Positions 8,441 to 16,012 of a stretch of DNA of 64,000 nt are shown piece after piece; the first letter of the stretch is position 1; each line of letters opens with the position of its first letter. Under the pieces are notes generated by a model. It was not told the origin of the DNA, did not search any database, and was given only the letters and a program-made list of their open reading frames with translations. The position numbers and the translations under genes are program-made. Location of the stretch: contig CAJQRD010000003.1 in NCBI GenBank assembly GCA_905480605.1, forward strand, positions 51,569 through 115,568. Reading direction: 5' to 3'. This stretch comes from an uncultured Saprospiraceae bacterium (lineage in GTDB: Bacteria; Bacteroidota; Bacteroidia; Chitinophagales; Saprospiraceae).

Positions 8441-9808
8441 ATGGAACACATTAAGTCATCTAATTCGTTACTTGAAAAGTACAACACAAGGGTTCCTCGT
8501 TATACAAGCTACCCTACTGTACCGCATTGGAACACTATCCCGCCCACCCAAGAACAATGGTTTTCATTATTGAGGGAAAATTATAAATCAAAAGACGGAT
8601 TTAGTCTTTATATTCATCTTCCTTTTTGTGAGGCGTTGTGCACATATTGTGGCTGTAATAAGAGAATTACAAAAAATCACGCAGTTGAATCACCTTACAT
8701 CAATGCCGTTATAAAAGAGTGGAAGATTTACTTAAACGAACTCGAAGAAAGACCAATAATCAGGGAGATTCATCTAGGTGGAGGGACACCAACTTTTTTC
8801 AGCCCAAGTCAACTTAACAGATTGATTTCTACAATTATAGATACTTCAACACTTACAAAAGATGCGGACTTAAGCTTTGAAGCGCATCCCAGCTCAACTA
8901 CATATGAGCATTTATCAACTTTAAAAAAATTAGGTTTTAGTAGAATTAGCATTGGCGTACAAGACGTATCTCCAGAGATATTAAAAGCCATTAACCGTCA
9001 TCAAACAATTGATCAAATCAATGATGTTACAAATTGGGCCAGATCTCTTAGATATACATCTGTAAATTATGACATTATTTATGGTCTACCCTTCCAACAA
9101 GATCATAACATAACACAGACAATAAAATTGATTGCAGATAATAAACCAGACAGAATAGCTCTTTACAGTTATGCTCATGTACCTTGGAAGAGTACAAGTC
9201 AAAGAGCATTTACGATCAATGATATTCCAAAAGGTCAGGAAAAAGCACGCTTGTTTCAATTGAGTAAAACTCTTTTAAAGACATTAGGGTATAAATCAGT
9301 TGGCATGGACCACTTTTGCCTTGAAGATGATGCACTTTATCAATCATTCATAACAGGTAACATGCACAGAAACTTTATGGGCTATACGCCTAATTTCACA
9401 AAGTGCAGTATTGCATTAGGAACTTCGTCAATAAGTGATGCTTGGAATGTCTATGTGCAAAATGAGAAAAAAGTTGAAACGTATCAAGAAATTATCAATA
9501 CGGGTAAGTTACCAATAATCAAAGGTCACTTGTTAAGTAATGAAGAAACACTGATGCGGAAAACATTTTTAGACCTGATGTGTAAAAACGAAATTGAATT
9601 AAATCAAAATGACAAAAAATTTAACTTAATAAAACCATACTTGGAGAATCTTACTGAATTATCAGATGATGGTTTGGTTAAATTATATGATCAAAAAATC
9701 AAAGTCACAGAAAAAGGGCAACTGTTTATTCGGAATATATGTTCGAGTATAGATCCATTGTTTCAAAATACAGAAAGCACAAAAGAGCTGTTTAGTTCAG
9801 CCATATAA
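8441..9808 (+). CDS. hemN: Oxygen-independent coproporphyrinogen III oxidase (HemN)
   Basis: 455 residues, close to the usual length. A radical-SAM enzyme converting coproporphyrinogen III to protoporphyrinogen IX without O2 in heme biosynthesis. The N-terminal trip-wire region (YNTRVPRYTSYPT), the 4Fe-4S motif Cys63-x3-Cys67-x2-Cys70-x-Cys72 and LGGGTPTF are all present, which separates true HemN from the HemW-like proteins. The start ATG fits the predicted transcript start near 8428. It is divergent from ccoI and probably co-regulated with it through the two sites at 8359-8392, which makes sense because cbb3 oxidase needs heme under low oxygen. Confidence 0.96.
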   Translation: MEHIKSSNSLLEKYNTRVPRYTSYPTVPHWNTIPPTQEQWFSLLRENYKSKDGFSLYIHLPFCEALCTYCGCNKRITKNHAVESPYINAVIKEWKIYLNELEERPIIREIHLGGGTPTFFSPSQLNRLISTIIDTSTLTKDADLSFEAHPSSTTYEHLSTLKKLGFSRISIGVQDVSPEILKAINRHQTIDQINDVTNWARSLRYTSVNYDIIYGLPFQQDHNITQTIKLIADNKPDRIALYSYAHVPWKSTSQRAFTINDIPKGQEKARLFQLSKTLLKTLGYKSVGMDHFCLEDDALYQSFITGNMHRNFMGYTPNFTKCSIALGTSSISDAWNVYVQNEKKVETYQEIINTGKLPIIKGHLLSNEETLMRKTFLDLMCKNEIELNQNDKKFNLIKPYLENLTELSDDGLVKLYDQKIKVTEKGQLFIRNICSSIDPLFQNTESTKELFSSAI

Positions 9809-9831
9809 ATTATAAAGTAGATGAGTTATAC

Positions 9832-10101
9832 TTACTTCATTTTATTAACCTTGCCAATCATACAACTTACATAAGACTTTGCAGTTTCAATTACTGTGGG
9901 GTCGTTTTCCGTATAACCAGCTTTGGCAAGATCAGATACTATATTATAAGCTATTTTTTCATCGGGAGCATCAAATGAAACCGAGCCAGATTCAACATCA
10001 ACATTTACCACAGCCTGCTTATTGATAGCTTTTATTTTTTGCTCAACCGTATGAGCACAACCCCCACATTTGATATTATTTAAAATATATGTAAAATCCA
10101 T
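9832..10101 (-). CDS. Heavy-metal-associated (HMA) domain protein, CopZ-like
   Basis: 89 residues from ATG at 10101. The longer frame to 10128 would overlap the upstream stop; the chosen start leaves a 7-nt gap and begins MDFTYILNNIKCGGCAHTVE. The CGGC metal-binding pair and the beta-alpha-beta-beta-alpha-beta pattern identify an HMA fold of about 65 residues; a C-terminal extension (SYVSCMIGKVNKMK) carries an extra Cys. A copper chaperone role is suggested by the family and by nearby CcoI, but metal specificity cannot be read from sequence. It is downstream of, and probably cotranscribed with, the receiver-CRP regulator. Confidence 0.8.
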   Translation of the reverse strand: MDFTYILNNIKCGGCAHTVEQKIKAINKQAVVNVDVESGSVSFDAPDEKIAYNIVSDLAKAGYTENDPTVIETAKSYVSCMIGKVNKMK

Positions 10102-10108
10102 CTTTTTT

Positions 10109-11149
10109 TTATTGGGGTATACATTCAAGACCTTTCATATTTAAAATTTCAATTTTTCCACTTTTCACCTGGATAAGACCTTCAGATTTAAAGTCAGATA
10201 TTGTACGAATAGTTGTTTCCTTTGCAGTACCTGCTAGGGATGCCAAATCTTCTCGCTTTACATCCAAGACATCCATGCTTGTATTTTTTTGTAATTCCAA
10301 CAAAGCATGAGCAACTTTTTTCCTTACCGAACTGTAAGCCAAGTTTATCAATTGTCGTTCAGTATGATCCGCATGTTTAGCCAACATGGATATAAACTTA
10401 GCAGCAAAGTCTCTATTGTTAAAAAGTAACATTTTAAAGTCTTCTTTTGGGATAAGTCGGATTTCAGCATCTTCGATTACCATTGCGGTATCATCATATT
10501 TATTACCAGTGATAAGTGGAACGAATCCGAAAAAATCGCCAGGTCCATACAATTGGGTTATAAGTTCTTTCCCAATTTCATTTGTTTCAAAACATTTTAC
10601 TTGCCCCTTGATAATAAAATATAACCAACTGGGATAATTTCCTGAATTATAAATAGTATTTTTTTTCTGAAAGCTTCTCACCTCCCTATCTTCAGATAGT
10701 TTGCTTAATGCTTCTTCGCCTTTAGCCTCATTGATAAGAAGACGAATACCTTCATCTGAATTGTCAACAACTTTTAAGCGATCAGCTTTTGCAAGGCGTA
10801 TTTCAATGGATTCCAAAAGTTCAACATCATCAAAAGGTTTGGTAATGTAATCATCTGCACCCAAGCCCATACCTTTCCTAAAATCTTGTTTTTCCACTTT
10901 TGCAGTTAAAAACATAAATGGTATGTCCATAAGTTCAGGTGAATTATTTAATATTTTCAAAACACCAAAACCATCAAGTTCTGGCATCATAACATCACAA
11001 ATTATCAAATCAGGTCTATTTTCTTCAGCTGATCTCACCCCAATTTTACCATTCTCGGCAGTGAGTACATTATAACCAGAAAGCTCTAATATTTCAGCTA
11101 AATTCTCCCTAACCTCCTGAGTATCTTCAATTACTAGAATTTTTTTCAT
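10109..11149 (-). CDS. Response regulator fused to CRP/FNR-type transcription factor
   Basis: 346 residues. The N-terminal receiver domain (1-120) has acidic Asp9, phospho-acceptor Asp52 in CDVMMPELDGF, Thr82 and Lys104 in TKPF, so it should be phosphorylatable. Residues about 150-265 form a cyclic-nucleotide-binding-like beta barrel, and the C-terminus is a Crp-type winged helix whose recognition helix KETTIRTI keeps the Glu and Arg that in CRP and FNR contact the TGA core. It lacks the N-terminal cysteine cluster of Fe-S FNR, so oxygen sensing would have to come through the receiver or another ligand. No partner histidine kinase is in the window. TGAy-N4-ATCA sites lie in its own promoter region and at hemN/ccoI. 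Confidence 0.92.
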   Translation of the reverse strand: MKKILVIEDTQEVRENLAEILELSGYNVLTAENGKIGVRSAEENRPDLIICDVMMPELDGFGVLKILNNSPELMDIPFMFLTAKVEKQDFRKGMGLGADDYITKPFDDVELLESIEIRLAKADRLKVVDNSDEGIRLLINEAKGEEALSKLSEDREVRSFQKKNTIYNSGNYPSWLYFIIKGQVKCFETNEIGKELITQLYGPGDFFGFVPLITGNKYDDTAMVIEDAEIRLIPKEDFKMLLFNNRDFAAKFISMLAKHADHTERQLINLAYSSVRKKVAHALLELQKNTSMDVLDVKREDLASLAGTAKETTIRTISDFKSEGLIQVKSGKIEILNMKGLECIPQ

Positions 11150-11170
11150 TTTGTTGACGTTCTATTTACA

Positions 11171-11178
11171 CAAATATA
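11171..11178 (-). promoter_or_regulatory. -7 promoter element for the receiver-CRP regulator
   Basis: Minus-strand TATATTTG matches TAnnTTTG, about 21 nt before the ATG at 11149. The operator at 11194-11205 would be centred near -33.5 of this promoter, a position that usually represses, so autoregulation is possible. Confidence 0.45.
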
Positions 11179-11193
11179 ATAAAAGTCCCCATA

Positions 11194-11205
11194 TGACTAA
11201 AATCA
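11194..11205. promoter_or_regulatory. CRP/FNR-type operator (TGAC-N4-ATCA), distal site of the CBS promoter
   Basis: TGAC and ATCA flank TAAA. It is 22 bp centre-to-centre from the site at 11216-11227, the same pair spacing as at hemN. Confidence 0.5.
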
Positions 11206-11215
11206 CCCTAAGCTA

Positions 11216-11227
11216 TGACATGTATCA
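11216..11227. promoter_or_regulatory. CRP/FNR-type operator (TGAC-N4-ATCA), proximal site of the CBS promoter
   Basis: TGACATGTATCA within the longer near-palindrome ATGACATGTATCAT. Its right end is 23 nt from the -7 element at 11251, identical to the hemN arrangement. Confidence 0.6.
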
Positions 11228-11250
11228 TATATTTGAGAGCCACTTTAATG

Positions 11251-11258
11251 GATCTTTG
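11251..11258 (+). promoter_or_regulatory. -7 promoter element for the CBS/Usp operon
   Basis: GATCTTTG matches seven of eight positions' requirements of TAnnTTTG (first T replaced by G). It is 17 nt before the ATG at 11276, the same distance as at hemN. Confidence 0.45.
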
Positions 11259-11275
11259 TACCAAACAGATATAAA

Positions 11276-11725
11276 ATGAATTTACTAGATCCTATTTCAA
11301 GTATAATGACTTCCAATGTCATCAGTCTACAGCCCAATTCAAGTATTGCAGATGCTGCAGAGATATTTAAGGCAAAAAGAATAAACCATATTCCAATTGT
11401 AGACAATGACCAATTGCTTGGTATCGTAAGTAAATCAGATTATTTATTTTTTAGAAGAGGGTTCCTAAATGATAAAAACGATGAACGTGTTGAAGAAATT
11501 CGTATCAGCAATTACGAAGTGCAAGATATTATGACACAAGGTATTGCCACAATTGAACCCAATGAAAAAATAAATGTTGCACTTGAAATTTTTAAAGAAA
11601 ACCTATTTCATGCGATTCCTATTGTCGAAGATGGCAAATTAAAAGGAATAGTGACAACATTTGATATAATTTTTAACCTAGCAGAAAGCAATGGTGCCGT
11701 TGCTGAATATAGTATCAAAAAGTGA
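11276..11725 (+). CDS. CBS-domain pair protein
   Basis: 149 residues made of two CBS motifs (about 5-60 and 75-140), each with the INHIPIVD / FHAIPIVE type strand-helix signature, forming one Bateman module that normally binds adenosyl ligands. There is no fused catalytic domain, so it is a stand-alone energy or redox sensor whose partner is unknown. It overlaps the next gene by four bases (GTGA), which suggests the two proteins act together. The promoter carries two CRP/FNR-like sites. Confidence 0.9.
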   Translation: MNLLDPISSIMTSNVISLQPNSSIADAAEIFKAKRINHIPIVDNDQLLGIVSKSDYLFFRRGFLNDKNDERVEEIRISNYEVQDIMTQGIATIEPNEKINVALEIFKENLFHAIPIVEDGKLKGIVTTFDIIFNLAESNGAVAEYSIKK

Positions 11726-12756
11726 TCGAAACTAAGACATTAAAAATATATGGAACAGAATCTCAGGGGCAACTTTTTATAGAATCACTTATTCATAAGT
11801 ACTTCGAAAAGGCTGAGCTTAATTATAAGATTGAAAAAATCAATGATTTATCGTTATTCATTGATTTAAAATTGGAATCTATTCCCTCAATTCAACTGGA
11901 TGATGGTACAATTTATCCAATTAAAGATGGTAATTATTTCAAACAAAATCTTAGAAAGGCTTTAAGTGAAATATTACAAAAAGATAATTTTGGACAATTG
12001 AAAAAAATTGTTGTCCCATTTGACTTTTCAGAGTCATCTATTAACGCTTTTATGTATGCGCATCGATTGGCCACAAGCATTGATGCCGTTACTCAAGTTT
12101 CACACATAGATACAGCTGCTGGTAAAAATAAAGACAAATTCAATAACTTCATTTCTCAGGTTGATATAGATTGGAACAGTGATATTCTCGAAGCATCATT
12201 GATTAAAAAACAATACCTACTGGGACCAATCAAGGAAACACTTATTAAATCTGTACTGTCATCAAATCCACACCTATTGGTAATTGGCAATAGGGGAAAT
12301 TCAAAAACCCTAAACCATATTGGATCTACTGCCACTTTAATTCTTAAAGAGCTTAATACAAGAGTTTTAATTATACCTGAAAATGCAAAGTTCACCAGGC
12401 TTAAAAACATCGTATTTCCATATCAAAACGAAGAGCAGCTTAACACTCATTTAGATTTTGTTATAGATATTGCTAAACCTTTCAATGCTCAAATAACTTT
12501 ACTGAAAGCAACTAACGGAAAAGATATTTCACCTACAACGCTTCTCAATAAATGGCAATCCGCTTACAAAAATATTTCCTATAACGATGAAGGTTGTCAT
12601 TCAGAACTAAACGTATCTCCTCATATAATTAGTCCAGAAAACGCAAGTATGTTGACTATCCCCAAAGAGCTATCACTTAATTGCTCCTACTATCAAAATT
12701 TAGAAAACTCAGTTTTGCAAAACAATAGCAAAATTCCATATTTAAGTCTAAGGTAA
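11722..12756 (+). CDS. Universal stress protein with an N-terminal thioredoxin-like extension
   Basis: 344 residues from a GTG start overlapping the CBS stop (GTGA). Residues ~1-85 form an alpha/beta unit (KIYGTES, then ESIPSIQLDDG, then a helix) that looks like a small thioredoxin fold without a CxxC; this is inference. Residues ~92-220 are a Usp domain: KKIVVPFDFSESS and an ATP-loop-like GNRGNSKTLNHIGST. A second, weaker Usp-like half begins at LKNIVFPYQNE (~229) and lacks the nucleotide loop. Usp proteins accumulate under stress or low oxygen in several bacteria; the shared promoter with CRP/FNR-like sites fits that. Confidence 0.82.
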   Translation: MIETKTLKIYGTESQGQLFIESLIHKYFEKAELNYKIEKINDLSLFIDLKLESIPSIQLDDGTIYPIKDGNYFKQNLRKALSEILQKDNFGQLKKIVVPFDFSESSINAFMYAHRLATSIDAVTQVSHIDTAAGKNKDKFNNFISQVDIDWNSDILEASLIKKQYLLGPIKETLIKSVLSSNPHLLVIGNRGNSKTLNHIGSTATLILKELNTRVLIIPENAKFTRLKNIVFPYQNEEQLNTHLDFVIDIAKPFNAQITLLKATNGKDISPTTLLNKWQSAYKNISYNDEGCHSELNVSPHIISPENASMLTIPKELSLNCSYYQNLENSVLQNNSKIPYLSLR

Positions 12757-12785
12757 TCTAATATCGTTTTTCATCATCTATTTAG

Positions 12786-12793
12786 TAACTTTG
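12786..12793 (+). promoter_or_regulatory. -7 promoter element for the SemiSWEET gene
   Basis: TAACTTTG matches TAnnTTTG and lies 17 nt before the ATG at 12811, the same leader distance as at hemN. A -33 element is not clear. Confidence 0.45.
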
Positions 12794-12810
12794 AGTTCTA
12801 ATAAAATACA

Positions 12811-13065
12811 ATGAATACCTTCACCATCATTGGCCTCATCGCCGCAGCTTGTACAACTCTTTCCTTCTTACCTCAAGCCATCAAAGTTATAAAAACCAAA
12901 AACACGAGTGATTTATCTTTGACCATGTATCTAATTTTGACAACAGGATTGTTATTGTGGCTGATTTATGGCTATCTTATAAATGATATACCCCTTATGA
13001 TCGCCAATGCGATCACTTTGGTTTTTGCTGCTATAATATTATTTATGAAAATTAGATACAAGTAA
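12811..13065 (+). CDS. SemiSWEET family (PQ-loop) transporter
   Basis: 84 residues with three membrane helices. The PQ-loop motif FLPQAIKVIKTKNTSDLS in helix 1 and the following LLLWLIYGYLINDIP are diagnostic of bacterial SemiSWEETs, which dimerise to form a sugar uniporter. Substrate cannot be predicted. The gene is monocistronic by spacing, with a TAnnTTTG promoter just upstream. Confidence 0.92.
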   Translation: MNTFTIIGLIAAACTTLSFLPQAIKVIKTKNTSDLSLTMYLILTTGLLLWLIYGYLINDIPLMIANAITLVFAAIILFMKIRYK

Positions 13066-13183
13066 ATAATAGTAAATTAAATAAAACCTTCCAATTTCAA
13101 TAATCCCGATTTCAAATCTATTATTCCCTGATATTTCACAATAAGTTTACTTGATTTTCAATTCTATTTAAATATATCATATC

Positions 13184-13768
13184 ATGGACAACGATCGTAT
13201 TAAAATTATAAAAACAAAATTGTTATCTGACAATTGGTATACTCTAAACAAAATAACTTACAAATACCTAAATAAAAATGGTGAATGGGAAACACATTTA
13301 CGAGAAACCTATGACAGAGGAAATGGAGCTACAATTTTACTTTACAATATAGAGCAGCAGACAGTTATACTCACAAGACAGTTTAGATTGCCTACATTTG
13401 TAAACGGAAATAAAAGCGGTATGCTGATTGAGTCATGTGCTGGACTTCTTGATAATGACAATGCAGAAGATTGTATAAAAAAAGAAACTGAAGAAGAAAC
13501 AGGCTATAAAATTAAAAATGTTCAAAAAATATTCGAAGCCTATATGTCACCAGGATCCGTTACTGAAATTGTACATTTTTTTGTAGCCGCATACTCAAAA
13601 GACATGAAGGTAAGTGATGGAGGTGGACTGGCTGATGAACAAGAAAATATCGAAGTTTTGGAATTAAAATTTGAAGATGCCACTCAAATGATTTCCACAG
13701 GAGAAATAAAAGATGGCAAAACAATAATGCTTTTACAATACGCACAAATTCAAAAATTAATCAACTAA
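13184..13768 (+). CDS. nudK: Nudix hydrolase, GDP-mannose pyrophosphatase NudK-like
   Basis: 194 residues. The Nudix box runs from GLLDNDNAEDCIKKETEEET with the glutamates that bind magnesium, though the usual Arg of the REuxEE core is Lys here. The N-terminal region (YDRGNGATILLYN, LTRQFRLP) and the region after the box (YMSPGSVTEIVHFFVA) match the NudK/ADP-ribose pyrophosphatase subfamily, which cleaves nucleoside-diphosphate sugars. Exact substrate is not certain. It is 10 nt before the small lipoprotein gene, so an operon is likely. Confidence 0.85.
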   Translation: MDNDRIKIIKTKLLSDNWYTLNKITYKYLNKNGEWETHLRETYDRGNGATILLYNIEQQTVILTRQFRLPTFVNGNKSGMLIESCAGLLDNDNAEDCIKKETEEETGYKIKNVQKIFEAYMSPGSVTEIVHFFVAAYSKDMKVSDGGGLADEQENIEVLELKFEDATQMISTGEIKDGKTIMLLQYAQIQKLIN

Positions 13769-13778
13769 ATATACAGAA

Positions 13779-14135
13779 ATGATAAAAACATTTTTACTAC
13801 TAATATTTACAATTTCTTTTATGGCTTGTTCTGAGTCTTACGACCAAAAACTACTGCTTGGTCAATGGAAGACATCTTCCTGGATTGACAATTCTTCTCA
13901 GCAATCTATAAATAATAAAATGGATTTTGAATTTCAAGACAATAGAGAATATTCTATTGATTATGGCTCTATGAAAGAAAGTGGAACATATTACATTTCT
14001 GGTGGTTATTTACATACAACTGAAACAGGTCGTGCTGAAAAAAAAGTCAACCTACTTAAAGTTGTTCAAGATTCTGTTGTCTTTGAAATGAACAGAGGAG
14101 GTGCCATTGAAACTGTAATATTAACTCGAAGATAA
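13779..14135 (+). CDS. Small lipoprotein, lipocalin-like
   Basis: 118 residues with a type II signal peptide (MIKTFLLLIFTISFMAC, lipid Cys at 17). The mature part opens with LLGQWKTSSWID and has regularly spaced beta strands ending in ETVILTRR, the pattern of Bacteroidota lipocalin-like lipoproteins. No ligand or partner can be inferred. It follows the Nudix gene by 10 nt. Confidence 0.7.
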   Translation: MIKTFLLLIFTISFMACSESYDQKLLLGQWKTSSWIDNSSQQSINNKMDFEFQDNREYSIDYGSMKESGTYYISGGYLHTTETGRAEKKVNLLKVVQDSVVFEMNRGGAIETVILTRR

Positions 14136-14476
14136 AATCTTTTAAGTTATGTAAATATAATGGAACTAATTGTCGATAAAAAGTCTAAACCAATCCTAGA
14201 AATTGAGGAAAGATTTAAAATTAATACGTTAGCAATTAAAATAATTATTGATACAAAATCAAAAAATCAAAAACTAATTGATGGTTCAAATGAGATAATT
14301 GGACTAAAGGCTATCAACGTATATATAGACAAATTTGAAAATGAAAAACAACAATGGTATTATTGCAATTGTTAATTATGAAGCTCCTCTCAAATGGGTT
14401 TTACTAAAAAACACATAGAAGTAAGTGAACAAATTGCCAATGTCGTACGCTATTGTAGCATAAAGATAAAACCTAA
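14136..14476 (+). other. 341-nt stretch with a doubtful 71-codon ORF
   Basis: An ATG frame at 14160-14375 encodes a Lys/Ile-rich product without recognisable motif, and a 28-codon frame at 14394-14480 begins MGFTKKHIEVSEQ, faintly like the first residues of the ArsR-type regulator at 20243, then ends. Both look like remnants of decayed genes more than working ones. No terminator or promoter stands out. Confidence 0.3.
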
Positions 14477-15241
14477 ATGAAGCACATAGTAAGAATGGTA
14501 CTGCTGGTTGTTGTCAGTTTCAGCATTTCATGCAGTTCATTTCATAAGGCCACCAACGGGAAACAAAATAATTCAAAGGCTGAATCAATCGTTGAAAAAG
14601 TGATTAAAGCTCACGGTGGATACAAATACGACAATTCACACTATTCATTTACTTTTAGAAAAAAGAAATATTCGTTTCAAAATCTTGGTGTTAGGTATAC
14701 CTATACTCTAGAATCGAAAAAGAATGACAAGGTGGTTTTTGATAAACTTGACAATTTAGGGCTAAGCAGATCAATAGATGGGAAGTCAATCAAACTAACC
14801 GAAGAGCAAAATAAATCGTACACTGGTTCTCTAAATTCTGTAATTTATTTCGCAACCCTTCCGCATAAGCTAAAAGATCCTGCTGTCATCAAGTCTTACA
14901 AAGGAGAAACAATAATTAAAGGTGAAAAATATCATATAATTGAAGTAAGGTTCTCTGAAGAAGGTGGAGGTCAAGATCATGATGATACGTTTCATTATTG
15001 GATTGGAAAAGATGACAACATTATTGATTACTTCGCCTACAACTATAAAGTTAATGGTGGTGGTGTTCGATTTAGAAGTGCTTACAACAAAAGAAATATT
15101 GATGGCATAATCTTTCAAGACTATGTCAATTATAAAGCCGCAGTTGGGACTGATTTAATAGATCTTCCAGGATTGTTTGAAAGTGATCAACTAAAAAAAC
15201 TTTCCCTCATCGAAACAGAAAATGTTGTTAATTTAAAATAA
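14477..15241 (+). CDS. Lipoprotein of the DUF6503 type
   Basis: 254 residues with a lipobox (SFSISC, Cys about residue 19). The mature protein contains KVIKAHGGYKYDNSHYSFTFRKKKY and a beta-rich series of strands, a pattern I associate with the Bacteroidota DUF6503 family and distantly with LolA/LolB-like sorting folds. Function is not known. The DUF2911 gene follows after 22 nt, and a strong terminator ends the pair at 15912. Confidence 0.7.
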   Translation: MKHIVRMVLLVVVSFSISCSSFHKATNGKQNNSKAESIVEKVIKAHGGYKYDNSHYSFTFRKKKYSFQNLGVRYTYTLESKKNDKVVFDKLDNLGLSRSIDGKSIKLTEEQNKSYTGSLNSVIYFATLPHKLKDPAVIKSYKGETIIKGEKYHIIEVRFSEEGGGQDHDDTFHYWIGKDDNIIDYFAYNYKVNGGGVRFRSAYNKRNIDGIIFQDYVNYKAAVGTDLIDLPGLFESDQLKKLSLIETENVVNLK

Positions 15242-15263
15242 CAACTATTAATAATATTTATGA

Positions 15264-15854
15264 ATGAAAAAAATTGAAATGAAAAATTTATTAGTAGCAA
15301 TACTTTGCGTTATTGGTATATCATCAGTAAACGGACAAAAATTTACAGACATCGATAAAAGTGTAATGGATGCATCATACTATCCAAGCGATGCTCCATT
15401 TAGAAGTTTTGCTAAAACACCCGAAGCTAAGGCAGCTGCAGAACCAAAAATAAAAGTTATTTATTCAAGACCTCTTGCAAAGGGAAGAAAGGTATTTGGT
15501 GAGCTTTTAGAATTTGGAAAGCCTTGGAGAGTTGGAGCCAATGAATCAACAGAAATTATATTTATGACTGATGTTGAATTTGGAGGAAAAGCTATTAAAG
15601 CAGGAAGGTATTCATTAATTGCTATACCACAAAAAGACAGTTGGACTATTTATTTGAATTCTGAATTGGATGGCTGGGGAGATTACTCGTACAAACCAGA
15701 ACTTGATTTAGCGAGTGTAAAAGCTTCTACTCAAAACTCAAAAGAAACTATTGAAGCTTTATCGATAGCAATGTATGAAAAATCAAAAAATGTTGTTCAT
15801 CTTAAAATTGGTTGGGATAATACAATTGTAGAAGTTCCAATTACTTTGAAGTAG
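15264..15854 (+). CDS. DUF2911 secreted protein
   Basis: 196 residues. Signal peptide ending near VNGQ (about residue 25). The family signature is clear: VIYSRPLAKGRKVFGELLEFGKPWRVGAN is present as consecutive short motifs, followed by AGRYSLIAIP and the C-terminal LKIGWDNTIVEVP. DUF2911 proteins are common in Bacteroidota and of unknown biochemical role. An in-frame ATG five codons later would also keep the signal peptide. Likely cotranscribed with the preceding lipoprotein. Confidence 0.85.
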   Translation: MKKIEMKNLLVAILCVIGISSVNGQKFTDIDKSVMDASYYPSDAPFRSFAKTPEAKAAAEPKIKVIYSRPLAKGRKVFGELLEFGKPWRVGANESTEIIFMTDVEFGGKAIKAGRYSLIAIPQKDSWTIYLNSELDGWGDYSYKPELDLASVKASTQNSKETIEALSIAMYEKSKNVVHLKIGWDNTIVEVPITLK

Positions 15855-15911
15855 TCATGAATTGATTAAACACATAATTTTGTATCAATCGATGATTGAT
15901 TCAATTGTAAT

Positions 15912-15951
15912 AAAAAAAGATTAACTCTTTACTGAGTTAATCTTTTTTTTT
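15912..15951. terminator. Bidirectional rho-independent terminator
   Basis: Stem GATTAACTC/GAGTTAATC with a six-base loop, flanked by an A-run on the left and a T-run on the right, so it can stop transcription from the DUF2911 gene. The opposing gene at 16013 ends just to the right and may use it too. Confidence 0.85.
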
Positions 15952-16012
15952 TGGACTATACAATTGATACAAAAATCAGCGAAAGGCGGAGCCTACTTCG
16001 CATTACTTTTTT

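Noticed and set aside
14394..14480. Short frame beginning MGFTKKHIEVSEQ as an ArsR remnant
   Set aside because: Similarity covers a dozen residues at most and the rest does not fit; too little for a pseudogene call.
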